A DNA stretch of 64,000 nucleotides from Palaemon carinicauda (lineage: Eukaryota > Arthropoda > Malacostraca > Decapoda > Palaemonidae), in contig NC_090730.1 in NCBI RefSeq assembly GCF_036898095.1, forward strand, positions 28,824,780 through 28,888,779, given 5' to 3'. This document shows positions 11,497 through 23,869 of the stretch, in pieces. A program made the position numbers and the translations under genes. The notes under the pieces were generated by a model. The model did no database searches, had not been told where the DNA came from, and saw only the letters and a list, made by a program, of their open reading frames with translations. Positions within the stretch are counted from its first letter, which is position 1; each line of letters starts with the position of its first letter.

Positions 11497-12437
11497 TATT
11501 ACAACTTAATTATTATCATTCCCTTACGTATAGTTAAAAAAAAAAAATAGAAATTACCCTACTTTAAACATTTGTAATAATATTTATCAGTATTCCATAC
11601 TGTACAGTATTACAAATCAAATATTACTTAGGCAATGTATGTATTAACCTTTTTTAAATAATTTTTAATATTAGAATTCCTATGCAAAGGGTTCATCACT
11701 GAATAATTTACATTTGTTAGCTATTTAGTATTTGTTTACTTTTCATTACTGGGTTGTGCAGGGAGAGAATCTGCATGAAAGCTGGGGGAAAAGAGGTGCC
11801 GGTGGTTTGAAAACATTAGGCTGCGCATATCAGTAGATATTTTTAAAGTATTCCCATCATTTACCAAATGTCATTCTAATGATACACAAGATATTGTTTA
11901 TTCATGTCATCAACTGAAGCTATCAGAATCTTGTTGAATGTTGGGGAGTTGATGACTTCATTTTTATCAGTTCACTTTGCTCTTTTTATAACTAGATTAC
12001 TTAATCTTAACTCGTCTGATCCAGTTTGTTACCTTTGATTTAAGAAGATATCTTTCTTACTATCCAGCGTATAGTTAAAATGCAATACATATACATCTCT
12101 ACAAGAGATTAATATTGATATAATATGCTGTGCTAACTGTATTTTGATGTCGGGAAATCCTGTGTCATGAAATAAAGTACCAATAATTTTTTGTTTGTAT
12201 TAAAGGGATATTTTTAAACAGATTACCCAAGTTAACTTTATTGTATCTAATAGCATAAATAGGGTTTTGTGTCAAAATTTGCCCTAAGTGGTCCTTAGGT
12301 AAATTTTGTAGTTAAAGTGATTTTGTATATATCACTTCTATGAATTTTAAGGAATGACTGTTACGGATATGGTCAAATATTTTATCAAATAGTAATTTTT
12401 CCAAGTAGTATATTTCCTTTCCATTCTATTTTTCCAG
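11497..12437. other. AT-rich sequence upstream of AGPAT exon, intron or 5' region
   Basis: No coding frame or recognised repeat is seen. The sequence ends in a pyrimidine tract and AG at 12436-12437, an acceptor for the exon that follows, so at least its right part should be an intron behind an upstream non-coding exon that was not identified. Confidence 0.5.
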
Positions 12438-12632
12438 ACAGAATGTGGGAATTGGAGGACTTTACTGAGATTCGCCGATGGTATGCTCTCCATCTACTGT
12501 TGTGCGTCACATTTTTCATCTCGGGCTTGATAATCAATGCCATTCAGTTCCTTCTTTATATCACACTAAGACCCTTCAACAAGAGTCTGTATTGCCAGTT
12601 AAACTACTATCTTATGTACTCCACAATGTCAC
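12438..12632 (+). CDS. AGPAT3/4-like acyltransferase, first coding exon
   Basis: This is the first coding exon of a 1-acyl-sn-glycerol-3-phosphate acyltransferase, a membrane enzyme that acylates lysophosphatidic acid to phosphatidic acid with acyl-CoA. It opens after TTTTTCCAG and has an ATG at 12443. It encodes 63 residues with a hydrophobic segment at about residues 15-40 (LHLLLCVTFFISGLIINAIQ), matching the N-terminal membrane anchor of AGPAT3/AGPAT4. Residues RPFNKSLYCQLNYYLMYSTMS line up with the family's region before the EWW motif. The exon ends at ACGTAAGT with one base left over (phase 1). Splicing to AAATT of either exon 2 gives CAA (Gln), as in the vertebrate WSQ context. No other host gene is seen nearby. 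Confidence 0.88.
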
Positions 12633-14264
12633 GTAAGTACTAGAAAACTACCTTCGTTTAATCTGTTAAAATTGAAAGCTTTTTTTTCTGTGTAACATGT
12701 ATTTGTGTTTTGTCGTAGATATTTCTGTACAGTAATTCTAAACTCAGCTTTGTAAATGCATGATTGTTTAACCACTAAACTTTGAAGAGTAATGATTGTG
12801 AAATGCACGTAAAGATATTGTAATAAACATTTAAAAAACTAAAGAAGTTTCAGGATACTCCCTGAAATGTTATAATATTAAAGGAGAAATGTTGTTATGA
12901 ATGTTGACAGCAGTTTTTCCTTAAAGATTATTAACCTTTCATTAGTGCTGGTTTCATCTCTCATTTATTAGTTATTTAGTGCTTAAACAGAGCAGTATAT
13001 ATATTTAGATTCACTGTCAATGTGTTGTAAGCTTGGTAGCCTATCCTCATTGCTCGTATCATTACCTTTATAGATGTGTACAGTAATTTATGTTGAGATT
13101 TTGTAGGGATTTATTTTATTTGAATAACGAGCTCCTTTGGGCTCATAACCATTTAAATGAGTGGATTTTGTGGATTTTGTTTGTTTATTTGTAGGGCAAT
13201 GTGAAGCTTTCATTTTAAATTGCTTACCATTTACTTTTTTTGCAGTTATAGCACAATGTGATCCTTTTTAAATATCCCACAAATTAATTCCTTTTTTGAA
13301 ATAATTAGAGTTCTTGGGCAATTTTTCTGAGAAAAGTACCCTTCTGCAAGTTAAGCTTTGCTGCTCAATGTATAGGTTGAGGACAGTGTCCATTTTGAAT
13401 ATCCTTTAAGCTTGATGTGTTATATTGCTGCAGCTATACAGTATATAAAGTTTATGCCTAAGGAGTATTTATTCAAAAGTCCATCCATTCATTAAGTGAT
13501 TTATCCATAGAAATGAGACAGTGATGATGGTGGTATTCATTAAAAAACAACAGAACTGTTCATTCTTTCAGTCTGGTAATGTTCCTTGTTGTGGGCTTCT
13601 TGAGCAGACTCTTCATAATGCTGTAAAATGTCTAATTAGTATCTTAAGACCTGACTTGAAGGTATTGTCAGAGCATGATTGTGATGCATGCTGTTGCGAT
13701 TGAGATTTCAATTTTCCTAGTCATAGCTTTCTTTTATCATGCAATTGATTTTGATGAGTATGCATTTTCTTCTGTCGTGTCAGCCATTAACAAAGTTTAC
13801 ATATCTGTTGGAAAGCCCTTCAGTCTTTTCTTTTCTTTTCTTTAAAAGTATCCCTTTTCATGTTGGCATTTTGATTCAAGGAGTTCTAACTTGTGTGAGG
13901 CTGTTGAATTTTTTTGGCTGAATCGAATGCTATCTACAATCTTGTCTATTTTGGGACTGAAGAATTCTGTTTGAACTTCTCGAGATTCTTCCGGAATCTT
14001 GTCATCCATATGTGCATTGTTTGAATGTGCAGTTTCTCAAATATTTTCTGTGCAGTATGTTTTAAACATACTGTAAGTATTGTACAAGAACATGATACAA
14101 GTTATGAATTTTGTAAAATGTGCTGTAATGTGTGTTTTATCACAAAATTTCACAGTTAATTAACACCTTTGTAATTATTTTATCTTGAAACAAAAGGTAA
14201 ATATGCAAGGCAAAATAAGGATTAAACTAGAAATATACAGTAAATACTTTATTTAATTTTAATT
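12633..14264 (+). other. AGPAT intron, 5' part
   Basis: Intronic sequence starts at the GTAAGT donor. It is AT-rich with no recognised repeat or coding frame. The whole intron runs to 36872 (24.2 kb), and most of that is the transposons annotated below. Confidence 0.7.
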
Positions 14265-14618
14265 CAATATCATCATCATCAGCAGCCATTGCTAGTCCAC
14301 TGGAGAACAAAGGCCTCAGACATGTCCTATTCCCATCTGTTTATGGTCTTTCTATGCCAGTCTTTTCCGCATATTTTTGTAGTTAGTCAGCCATCGTCTT
14401 CTCTTCCTTCCCCTGCTTGGTTTTCAATTTCTAGGAACCCATTCTGTTATTCATTTTGTCCATCTGTTATCTGTCATTATATGTCCTGCCCATGTCCACT
14501 TCTTTTTCTTACTTGTTGTTAGAATATCCTCTACTTTACCGGCGTCAATGACCTTAGATGTCAGGATGCCTGAAAACTTTAAATCATTCATTCATTCATT
14601 CATCCTCTACTTTAGTAT

Positions 14619-14620
<2 letters not shown>
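14265..14620 (-). pseudogene. RTE-type LINE, C-terminal end of ORF2
   Basis: Read on the minus strand, this encodes the C-terminal tail of an RTE-type reverse transcriptase: KVEDIL, KKKWTWAGHIM, TDNRWT, ITEWVPRN, SRGRRRRW, and KDHKQM. This matches the usual GHIxRxxDNRW...GRRRxRW tail. It is broken by a SINE-like insert at 14539-14601 and by small indels. The reverse transcriptase core of apparently the same LINE lies at 17614-18130, beyond the Tigger copy, in the same orientation. The thumb region between them is missing. Confidence 0.75.
14539..14601 (+). mobile_element. 63-bp SINE-like insert with (CATT)n tail
   Basis: The 13-bp sequence ATCCTCTACTTTA occurs at 14526-14538 and again at 14602-14614, flanking 63 bp that end in a CATT-repeat tail. 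LINE-homologous sequence continues on both sides. A perfect 13-bp target duplication plus a short tandem tail indicates target-primed retrotransposition of a 5'-truncated SINE or LINE 3' end. A similar tail (GGATGCCAGAGAAC... with CATT repeats) is seen at 47804-47836. Confidence 0.75.
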
Positions 14621-14687
<67 letters not shown>

Positions 14688-14694
14688 TTTTTTT
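14621..14694. repeat. (TC)n array followed by T run
   Basis: (TC)n covers 14621-14679 and is followed by a run of T to 14694. It lies exactly at the junction between LINE sequence and the 5'-truncated Tigger copy. Confidence 0.95.
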
Positions 14695-14780
14695 GAATTG
14701 CAACTATCTAAGTTATGTTCTAAGGCTTTAGTAAGGCTTCAAGTTTTTGATACATGAGTTGATACTGGTAGGACCATCTG

Positions 14781-16449
14781 ATGGGAGTGAACGAATCCAC
14801 CGTTCGCTACATTAAGAAGGACAAGGCGAACATTAGAAAGATGGCTGCCATCACCTTTAGCAGGTCAGTGAAGCGAGTTGTTACCGCTCGTAATAAAACG
14901 ATCGTCCGTATGGAAGGTGCTTTAACAGTCTGGATTGCTGACTGCCGGAAGAAGAACATAGCCTTGGATACGAACACCATCCGAACCAAGGCTTTGGGTT
15001 TGTATGAGAATTTTGCGGCAAAGGAACCTCAAGACGACGATGGCGACCATGCTGAAGAAGACGAAGACGATGTACTAAAGTTTCAAAAACACTTACGGCC
15101 TGAAAAGCGTTTCCCTGCATGGCGAGGCTGCTTCCGCTGACACTACCGCTGCAGAAACTTACGCGAATGAGACATTTAAGAACATTATCACTGAAGGTGG
15201 ATACAAGCCTGAACAAGTGTTTGATATGGATGAGACCGGCTTATTTTGGAAGAGAATGCCGTCGCGAACTTTCCTGTACAAAGAAGAAGCCAAAGCCTCT
15301 GGCTTTGAAGCATTCAAAGATCGTGTTACCCTCGTGATGTGTGGCAATGCTGCTGGATTTTTGCTAAAGCCGGGGCTTATTTACAAATCGAAAAACTCTC
15401 GCGCTTTGAAAAATGAAAATAAGAATCTCCTTCCCGTGTACTGGATGCATAATCCAAAAGCATGGATTACTAAGATGCTGACCTCCAACTGCTTCCACCA
15501 GTGTTTTATCCCGCAAGTTAGTAAATATCTCTTAGAGAAGGGCTTGCCATTTAAGATCCTTCTCCTTATGGATAACGCTGGTGGACACGCAACTGATCTG
15601 TCGCATGAGAGCATTCAGGTTGAGTTCCTGCCACCCAACACAACGTCATTAATTCAACCGATGGACCAGGGGGTTATCAGGGCGGTCAAGGATCTCTACA
15701 CGAAGAATACCTTGGCGGACCTCGTTGCGTGTGTGGATGCTGCCCAAGATGATGAGGATGAAACATTCAATTTGAAGGCGTACTGGCGGAAGTACACAAT
15801 AGCCATGTGCCTGCAGAACATCCAGAAGGCACTGAAAGAAATGAAACCTGCTACTGTTAATGCGAGCTGGAAGAAGTTGTGGCCCCAGATTGTTTACGAT
15901 GACGAGGGATTTACACCTACTGAGATTCAACACTCTGCAATACGGAAATCTGTGCAGTTGGCTGCGATGATTGGAGGTGACGGGTTTGGTGACATGACGA
16001 CTGAAGACGTCGACGAGTTGTTGGACTGCCATTCCCAGCCGCTAACTGACGCAGACCTCGAAGACCTGACGAAATCTGCCAGTGAAGAAGACAGTGAAAC
16101 GTAGGAAGAGACCCAAGAAAATGTCGAAGAAACGGTCTTAACATTGGAACGGCTTGCCAAGCTCTGCAACCTTGCGAAGGAGTTGAAAGAATTGTCGCAA
16201 GAGTGGGACGAGGATATGGTTCGTTCTATGCAATTCTGCAACAAAATCGATGAAGACATGACTCCCTACAGGATGCTCTTCGAGCGAAAAAAGCAGCGGC
16301 AGCAACTTCCGATCACAATGTTCTTCCAGCCTCGCAAAAAAGAGCCAGTTCCTCCTGCTACTATGCCTTCGGAAGAAATTGAAGAAGTGTCCCAGGAAGA
16401 AGTTGAAGAGGTGTCCCAGGAAAAGACACCTCCGTCTGAAGAGACATAA
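14781..16449 (+). pseudogene. Tigger-type transposase (DDE superfamily), truncated
   Basis: The remaining protein starts inside the N-terminal helix-turn-helix (GVNESTVRYIKKDKANIRK). It continues through the CENP-B-type second DNA-binding domain (MEGALTVWIADCRKKNIALD, IRTKALGLYENF) and the catalytic domain. Acidic catalytic residues are visible in FDMDETGLFWKRMPSRTF (15217 onward), LLMDNAGGHA (about 15567) and PMDQGVIRAVK (about 15658), giving the DDD triad of Tigger. The C-terminus has RQQLPITMFFQ. Defects are the missing N-terminus, a frame change with a probable small deletion near 15090-15150, and one in-frame TAG at 16102. It is otherwise well preserved and so fairly young. Confidence 0.88.
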
Positions 16450-16780
16450 AATACTATCATTGGCTGCACAGTAGAAGACATCATCAGCTTCATCATCATC
16501 ATTTCTACTGTGCAGCAAATTCATTGCCATCATCATTCAAGTTTTTCTTCAACTTCATTCGTGGTGAGTACAGTAACAATCTTTATTTTTTTATACTACT
16601 TTAATATTCTAACATTTTAATATTTGTGCCTGTTTTAGTTTAGGGTACTGTAGTATATACATTAAGTGTTCTGTACATTAAAGGGTAGTTTGTTAACAGT
16701 ACTACGTAAAGGGAAGGTTTTAAAAGTCTGAATATACATGTTGTAACCTATCATATTTTTATGTTTATTACATTTAAAAC

Positions 16781-16782
<2 letters not shown>

Positions 16783-16867
<85 letters not shown>
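16783..16867. repeat. (TC)n array in Tigger 3' region
   Basis: An uninterrupted TC dinucleotide array of about 85 bp after ACATTTAAAACAA, the same flank as the arrays at 5233 and 5963. Confidence 0.95.
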
Positions 16868-16870
<3 letters not shown>

Positions 16871-17613
16871 AATTATCATTCGGTCATTAGCGGCAGTTTG
16901 TTATTGTTGATTAAACGCCAAAAAAAAAAGAAAAAAAAATTGTTTTCCTGCTTTGCTGCGTATGTAGGATTTTATATAGATACAGTAGATAATATTTGTA
17001 ATAACATGTTTACTAAAAGTTTTTAAAATTATTATTTATCACTTTCATCATGCGCGTTTAATGCCTTTGTTTGTTTATTACGATCGAATATGGAGCTTAC
17101 AGTAAACGAATGGAAGGTTTCCGTTTCAGGCGGCGTCATAAAGAAAAACATTATATAAATGGCATTCATTTCATTTATCTGGAAGTCCTAAGAAAAATTA
17201 AGTAAAACATTGGTAATAACAAAATCAACATATAATCAATATAATCGATGCAAAAACTAACCTATACACAGATGTGTAAATGCGTTTGTTTCTTCATTAT
17301 GATCAGAGATAAATGTAAACAAAACATTGTTTGTCATTTTTTATCTTGCTTTTTGGCGTGTTTAGGAAACGCATGATATAAAATCGCCTTTAATATTTGT
17401 GCCTGTTTTAGTTTAGGGTACTGTTATACATGCATTAAGTGTTCTGTACATTAAAGGGTAGTTTGTTAACAGTACTACGTAAAGGGAAAGTTTTAAAAGT
17501 CTGAACATACATGTTAAATGAATACGTAAATATGGTGCCCCTACTTCGCGGATTTTCAGCTATCGCGGTCGGGTTTGGAACCTATCTACCGCGATAAACG
17601 AGGGTTCACTGTA

Positions 17614-18130
17614 TGTATGTTTATTAACAATCTCTAGAGGTTTGTCCATAACACATTTGTTGTGTCTGCTTTTTCATTGAACATTACCTTAATTTCACTC
17701 ATATTTTCAGTTCTACAGGTCTGCTTTATCAAAATCTATTATCTTTTGCAATTCCTCTCTTGATTAACAAAATAGAACTATGCCATCTGCAAATCTTAAG
17801 TTGTTAAGGTTTTCCTTATTAATGTTTATTCCTACCTTTTTCCAATCTAAATTCTTGAAAACATCTAGGGATGCTGTGAATAATTTAGGAGAGACCGGAT
17901 CTACCTGTCTAACTCCTTTCTCAATCAGGATTTTCTCACTATATTTATGTAGTTTCATGGTTGTTGTACTTCCTGTATAGATATCTTCAAGTGTTTTAAC
18001 CTAAGATTCATCTATTCATTGTCGTTGAAGTGCTTTCATTACTGCTGAAGTTTAGACAGAATCAAAAGCTTTCTCATAGTCTATAAATACCAATCATAGT
18101 GGTTTGTCATACTTTGTTGATTTTAACATT
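17614..18130 (-). pseudogene. RTE-type LINE, reverse transcriptase core fragment
   Basis: Minus-strand translation gives reverse transcriptase motifs in order: VFIDYEKAFDSV (about 18070-18100), ILIEKGVRQVDPVSPKLF, and LNNLRFADGIVLF ending near 17764. This matches the RTE pattern GVRQGDxxSPKLF...HLRFADDIVL. The catalytic FADD reads FADG, so the copy is inactive. Its 3' continuation is the fragment at 14265-14620, separated by the Tigger copy. Confidence 0.82.
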
Positions 18131-19750
18131 AGCTGGTTAACTCAACAACTGACCATATCAGTGTAATTTATTCAATGTACAGTAGGTAATATGGGTGATT
18201 TATCTAAAGTATTGTCAAATTTATTAACTGTCTGTGTTATATACTCCAAATGCAAGGAACCGCAAATACAAACCTTTGGCCTTTGGTGAAGTATGATTTC
18301 AGCGCAGCTGTAACTCGGTTGTTAAAATTTGCAATGAGAGATAGGTAGTTATTTGCTGGGGACAAGAAAGATGCTCTCCTCGCCACTACACTGGGTATCC
18401 TTACTAGCCACTGGGTTGTACAGATGTATGCTTGGAGTAACCTTTTTCTTTTCGATATATGTTTTTTTTTTTTTTTTTTTGCAGATAGTGTGTGTGTTTG
18501 AATGGAGAGACCATGGTCAGTCATGCGGTCCTAGCCATATGTCCCTGGAAGTAAGTGCCATGCTTTTATGACCAGAAGCTACTTGGATTACCATTCTTTG
18601 TGTGCTTTTTGCGGGATCTATGACTGATTGCAGTCATCTCCCTGCAAAGAATGTAAGGAATGGCCGTCTGTGCAGTGAGTGGAGAAGAACAAGAGGAAGA
18701 TGAGGAAGCCAAAACTGGATAATTTGTCCTGAAGGTCACCCTCGAAATCAAAGACTGGTGTGTTTTTTTTTTTCATTTTTTACTCGAGCCTTCTGTGGAC
18801 CACTCGGACCTACCTAAAGGGCACAGGAGGTAGCCGTATCTGCTTCCCCAATAGAGAAAGCTGTTCCCCGTTCTTTCACCTTGTAGTGAGCTACAAAGTA
18901 ATCTTGACAACACTACAAAGGATATGGCCATAAGGACACTCTGGCCTCCCTTAGGTTTGGAGGGCATCCCATTCACTGAAAAATTGCTTCAAGAGTTGGC
19001 TACATAAGGACAATTCCTTCCTCACCTGCTGCCCTGCAAAGGAAGTTGATGCAAATCTCTCCATCCATACCAGGACTAAGAACAATGCAGTTAATTGATC
19101 GCCCTCGTTCTCCCTCTCTTTCCAGCTCAATCTATTTTGTATTCTCCATTAACTGCTCGCCCTTCAGAGATGAAAAGACGACAACGCCTTGGAAGGGAAC
19201 CCCGTTCGGCTGGGAAAATGTGTGCCCTCGCCTCATCCGATTCTTGCTGAAGAGGACAAGATATATCTTCAAAGCACAAGGTGAGATCTTGCGAGCGTGC
19301 TCCTGGGTGCTAGCCTTTACCAGTTAAAGAGCTTTCTGGATAAAATGCTCTCACCTATCTATACCTATGCTCATCTACTAGTAGGCGTTCATCTACTTAT
19401 GTGCGCTCACTCTCCTATGGTAATGAATTTTTCAGTTTGTGATCACTCATACTGTATGTTGACACTTGCCGTCACCTGTGGAAAGGAGATTAACGATTCA
19501 CATGAGCTCGTCTTCTGCTACATGCTTTATGGGTTACAAAAAAGTACCATCTTCGATTGACGATTGCTTGAATATTCATGTATGCTCTTCTAGTTGCACT
19601 AATGCATTGTGCACACCTTCATATATAGATGAACTCTCACCAGTTCAGGCAAGCTATTCTGGTCACATATATCCACCTGTTAGTGATCACACACCAGGCA
19701 CTGGTTGCATTAAGAGGTGTGAAAGCTCATGTGTTCACACATGCTATCAT

Positions 19751-20010
19751 ATTAGGGCAGTGTCTAGTTTGTTCTTCCTATTCTATTAGGGCAGTCTCTA
19801 GTTTGCACATCCTACTCTATTAGGACAGTCTCTAGTAAGCACTTCCTATCTTATTAGGACAGTCTCTAGTAAGCACTTCCTATCTTATTAGGACAGTCTC
19901 TAGTTTGCACTTCATACCCTATTAGGGCAGTTTCTAGTCTGCACTTCCTGTTCTATTAGGGCTGTCTCTAGTAAGCACTTCCCATCTTAGGGCAGTCTAG
20001 TTTGCACGCC
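19751..20010. repeat. 34-bp minisatellite, about 7.6 copies
   Basis: The unit ATTAGGGCAGTCTCTAGT plus a variable 16-bp half recurs with a strict 34-bp period seven times from 19751 to 19988, then a partial unit to 20010. Neighbouring units differ at a few positions. It lies in the gag part of DIRS copy D. Confidence 0.93.
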
Positions 20011-21599
20011 CCCATCTGGTTATGCCCACTCATCGGACCATACTGTATGTGGTCAACTGCTCGCGTTCAATTTACTGTTAATGATAACTTGGCATCCCTT
20101 CTGGCTTGCATGTACTCTCCTGGTGAGAGTTCACCAGTTCACATGAAGGATTACTTGTGCTCCCCTATAGAAGTGTGATCCTCAGAGAAAGAGATCTCAT
20201 GCAAGATGTCATCTTGAGCTATGAGATCATTGCAGGTACGCAAACATCGATGGTATTATGGATCTCTGTGCACCACCTTGTGTGTGTATTCTCCAGATCC
20301 CTGAAGAGAGTTTATGCAAGGGTTGCCCTGACGTAAAAACATAAGTCTTTCAGTGGTATAGGGGTCCCTGTCACCCGAGGCTTGTGCCAGGTCCAGGGAG
20401 TCTATGGGACTAGAGATCCAACCCTTCCAGAACAAAGTAAACTCCCTCGCCCTCGATGGGACGGAGAATTGAGAGAGACTATTGAGCCTGCAATTAAACC
20501 CAGGAACCACTCTTGACAAAGCAGAAAACCCAGAAATGGAATCATCCTTGTCAAGGTTTTAAAGCTGATCAAGGAGTTCAGTGACTAGGGCAAACTGTCC
20601 AAGGCTCCAGTAAAGGACAGCAAGACATTGATTGGCATGCGCTGTGGAACCCCATAAAAGTTTAAACTGTTGCTAGAACTTTCATGGTCAGAGCTGGCTG
20701 AAGAAGTGATTAATAGCTGGATGACCAAATCTCTGGGACCAAGCACTTGTTAAAAGGCCAGCAGGTGTTACAGGAGCTTGCCACTGGCTCTTTCACACCA
20801 GAGAAGGCTCTATTTTCCAGAAGGATCGAGCCCTTCCCCCATGGCAGTTGATGCAGGGATATCAGTTTGACTTTTGACCTCAGGGAAGAGAGGTTAGGGA
20901 GCGAGAGAACAATCTTCTCATTCTGAGTCTGCTACCATGGAAGCCACCTCCATGGCCAGCCTACAAGTGACTACGTCATTGTACAACTGCTTAGGCACTG
21001 TTACAGACATTGCTTACTCTTAGGATTTGAGCAACTTCAAAAGTAAGAAGTTTGCGGACCAGGTCCTGTCGAGAGCCAAAACACGAGTTTGCTAACCAAC
21101 GGGCCAACTGGGTTCTTAAGTGCAGGAACTTGGTAGTTTCCAAATTTGCAAGACAGTTACGACATAGAAAGGTGCTGTCAATTCTCAATTCTTCAGTACG
21201 GCAGAGCCAGGCATTGTTCCTTGCTCGAGAAGTAGGTAACACAAAGGAAAGGTGGAGGAATACAAGTCAGGACTCCCTTCTCCAATGAGCTGTGTCCTGT
21301 AAAGGCCTGCGCCTATTAAGGACAATCTCTTAAAATGCCAGTGCCAGTTCCCCTGAAGGAATCATCAGCTACTCCAAGGTCAAGTTCAGCTCCTTCACCA
21401 GATGCAACCTCTCGCAGGAGTTTGGACACCGTTCCTCCATTTCAACCTTATCTTGGCCTTGCTAAACCAAGAGAGGGGGAGGTAGGATAGGAGCCAGAGA
21501 GTGCTAGTGAGGGCAATCCTCTTCTCAGACTGCTGCAAGGGCTGTGTGCTTGGTGAACCAATAAGTGAAGTGGCAGTGGCATAGTGACAAATACTGGAC

Positions 21600-23590
21600 A
21601 ATAAGTCCTGCAGAACAGATACTGCATCCTGTTCATTGTCTCTAATCCTCCCCTCACTTGGACACTTAAGACATATGCCTTATCTACCAGACTCTGACAA
21701 AAACCTTGCCTTTCATCTAGAGGGGAAGATGATGTTGAACAAGGGAGCACTAAAGATTGTATGGGAAGTATCTCCATGCTTTTACAACCTTCTGTTCCTA
21801 GTGGAGAAGACATCTGGGCCTGAAGACTGGACATCGACCATTTCTCTTTGAACAAGTTTGTGTTGCAGACTCAATTCGAGATGAAGATGGCGAGTACTGT
21901 ATGAGCAGCAGTAATGATGAATGACTTCATTCTTTCTCTGGATCTGAAAGATGCATACTTTCAGAACCCGGTCCATCGATCCATCAGTTTGGTTCCTCCA
22001 TTTTATCCTCTGGAAAGAGGAGATTGTCTTTCAGTTCAAAGTCCTGTGCTTTGGATTGTCAACCACCCCCAAGTATTCACTAGAGTTTTCACTCGTGTCA
22101 GCTTGGGAACTTGCCAATGGCATACGTCTGCTAAGATACTTTGACAACTGCCTGATACTGTCCTCTGTGGTAAGCTTCTACACCAATCGCTGATTCATTG
22201 ATTTTTGCCACAATTTAGGGATTGTGCTAAATTGTAAGAAGTCTAGTCTCAAGCCTAAGCAGACGATGGAGTACCTGGGAATGATGATAGCTACAAAAAC
22301 ATTGAGGATATTCCCATCAGACGATTACATCAATAGACTCAGGAAGATGGTGCAACCTTTCATCTTCATCAGCAGACCCTTCAGTAGGGTCTGAAGAGAC
22401 GTATTTGGTATCCACTGACTCCCTCCAACAGCTAGTTCCTGTCAACCAGGAAGTAAGGGAGGATCTAGCATGGTGGATGGAGGACGAGAATCTCATGAAA
22501 GGGGCTTTTCGGAAGAGTTCTCTAGAAATGTTTCTGTTCACATATTTATTAAAGGGGAGGGATGGGGGTGTACACCTGAGAAACATAACTTGGTAAGAGA
22601 AGAAGAGTTGTCTGCACATCATCCTCTTAGAAATGAAGGCAGCACTCATGGTACTGCAGTCATTTCAAGAGCAGGTGATAGGTCACTCAGTAGCATTGAT
22701 GAGCAAAAACAATTATATTGGCATACATCAGCAAACAAGGAGGTACTTTACTGTGTGAATTGATGAAGCAGACAGACTCCTAGGAGTTAGACAGCACACT
22801 GTAGCTGTCAGTGGAGTGGTCCATTCATCCTCTAGTTTGAAGAGACTTTTGACTGTGGGGTTCCCCCACAATTGACATGACCGGCACAAAGCTCAGCAAA
22901 AAGCTCCCAGTCTACTGCTCACTGATTCCGGATCCATCAGCAGCACTAGAGAGTGCTTTTCAACACCAGTGGTATAACCTCAATATCTATGCTTTTCTGC
23001 CATTTTGCCTGATTCAAAAAGTAATCAACAAGGCGCTACTACCCTAGTCTCAGTGTAACCCTGTTGGCTCCCAAATGGGCACAAGCAGAATAGTACCCAG
23101 ACCTGCTGATGCTCCTGACAAGTTCCAAAAGAACATCCCTTGTGGTCAATTCTGCTTTGCCAGCCCCACCCTCATAGGTACCACAGCTAACTAAGATCTG
23201 TGGCTCTTCACGGATGGAGACTATCCATCATCTCCGAATGAAAAGCTTTTTGTGAGGAACTCCTTGTGAGATGTCTGCATACCTCCAAAAGTTCTCTACA
23301 GCAGTCGACCAAGCAAAGGGGGTCACTATCGGCGATTCTTGCCAGAGAAATGGTACTTATCCTTTCGAAGCCCCTTTTAGGTTGACAGCGGATTTCCTTG
23401 TCTACCTTATTCAGGAGAAACTAATCGCAGTCTCACAGTGTCTGCAGTGAAAGGCTATCATGCAGCCTTGAACCAGGTCTTTAGACTGAAGTTCTCAGAT
23501 CTGTCCTTGTGGTGGGAATTGTCTATGCTTATGAAGAGCTTCGAGCAGCCTTGCCCTCAAAGAAAACTCGGGATGTGACACCTTTTTGAG
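21600..23590 (+). pseudogene. DIRS copy D pol and recombinase remnants
   Basis: The RT motif A piece is FILSLDLKDAYFQNPVH (21923 onward), followed in another frame by VLCFGLSTTPK and NGIRLLRYFDNCLIL, where the catalytic YLDD has become YFDN. RNase H is barely readable near 22600-22760. Recombinase pieces appear at about 23200-23590: METIHHLRMKSF, MSAYLQKFSTAVDQAK, and LTVSAVKGYHAALNQVFRLK. These correspond to the N-terminal core domain. The catalytic R-H-R-Y part is missing, as the sequence passes straight to the right terminus. Confidence 0.68.
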
Positions 23591-23869
23591 AAGGAGGATG
23601 GGTAGGATGTAAAACCCATTACATTCAGTTAGTCATATAATGTGACATATCCTTCTAAGGATAGAGGTTCTTCTCCCACTGTCTCCATGGACAGGAACCT
23701 AGCCTAACCCATGAAAAGATATCCTCAAGTGTTAGGAGGTGGTAGGAGTCAACAAAACAGCACCTCTACCAGATCTGAGTGTCTTGTCATCCCAGGGTTT
23801 AAACCATCTATTATAGTTATAGGGCTTTCTTCCTTCTTAGGATATGACTCCTCTTAAAGGACAATGGTT

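Larger units (their letters stand above)
14695..17611 (+). mobile_element. Tigger/pogo-type transposon, 5'-truncated, with transposase
   Basis: The right terminal inverted repeat ends in CGAGGGTTCACTG at 17611 and is followed by TA. The last kilobase matches the non-autonomous copy at 6160-6941, including the (TC)n array position. The left terminal repeat and the first part of the transposase are missing; LINE sequence and a (TC)n array stand there instead. The copy lies in an RTE-type LINE in the first AGPAT intron. Confidence 0.85.

Noticed and set aside
14781..16449. Tigger transposase as a host gene (domesticated CENP-B-like)
   Set aside because: It is truncated, has a frame change and a stop, and the family's terminal repeat and TA follow directly; it is a transposon copy.
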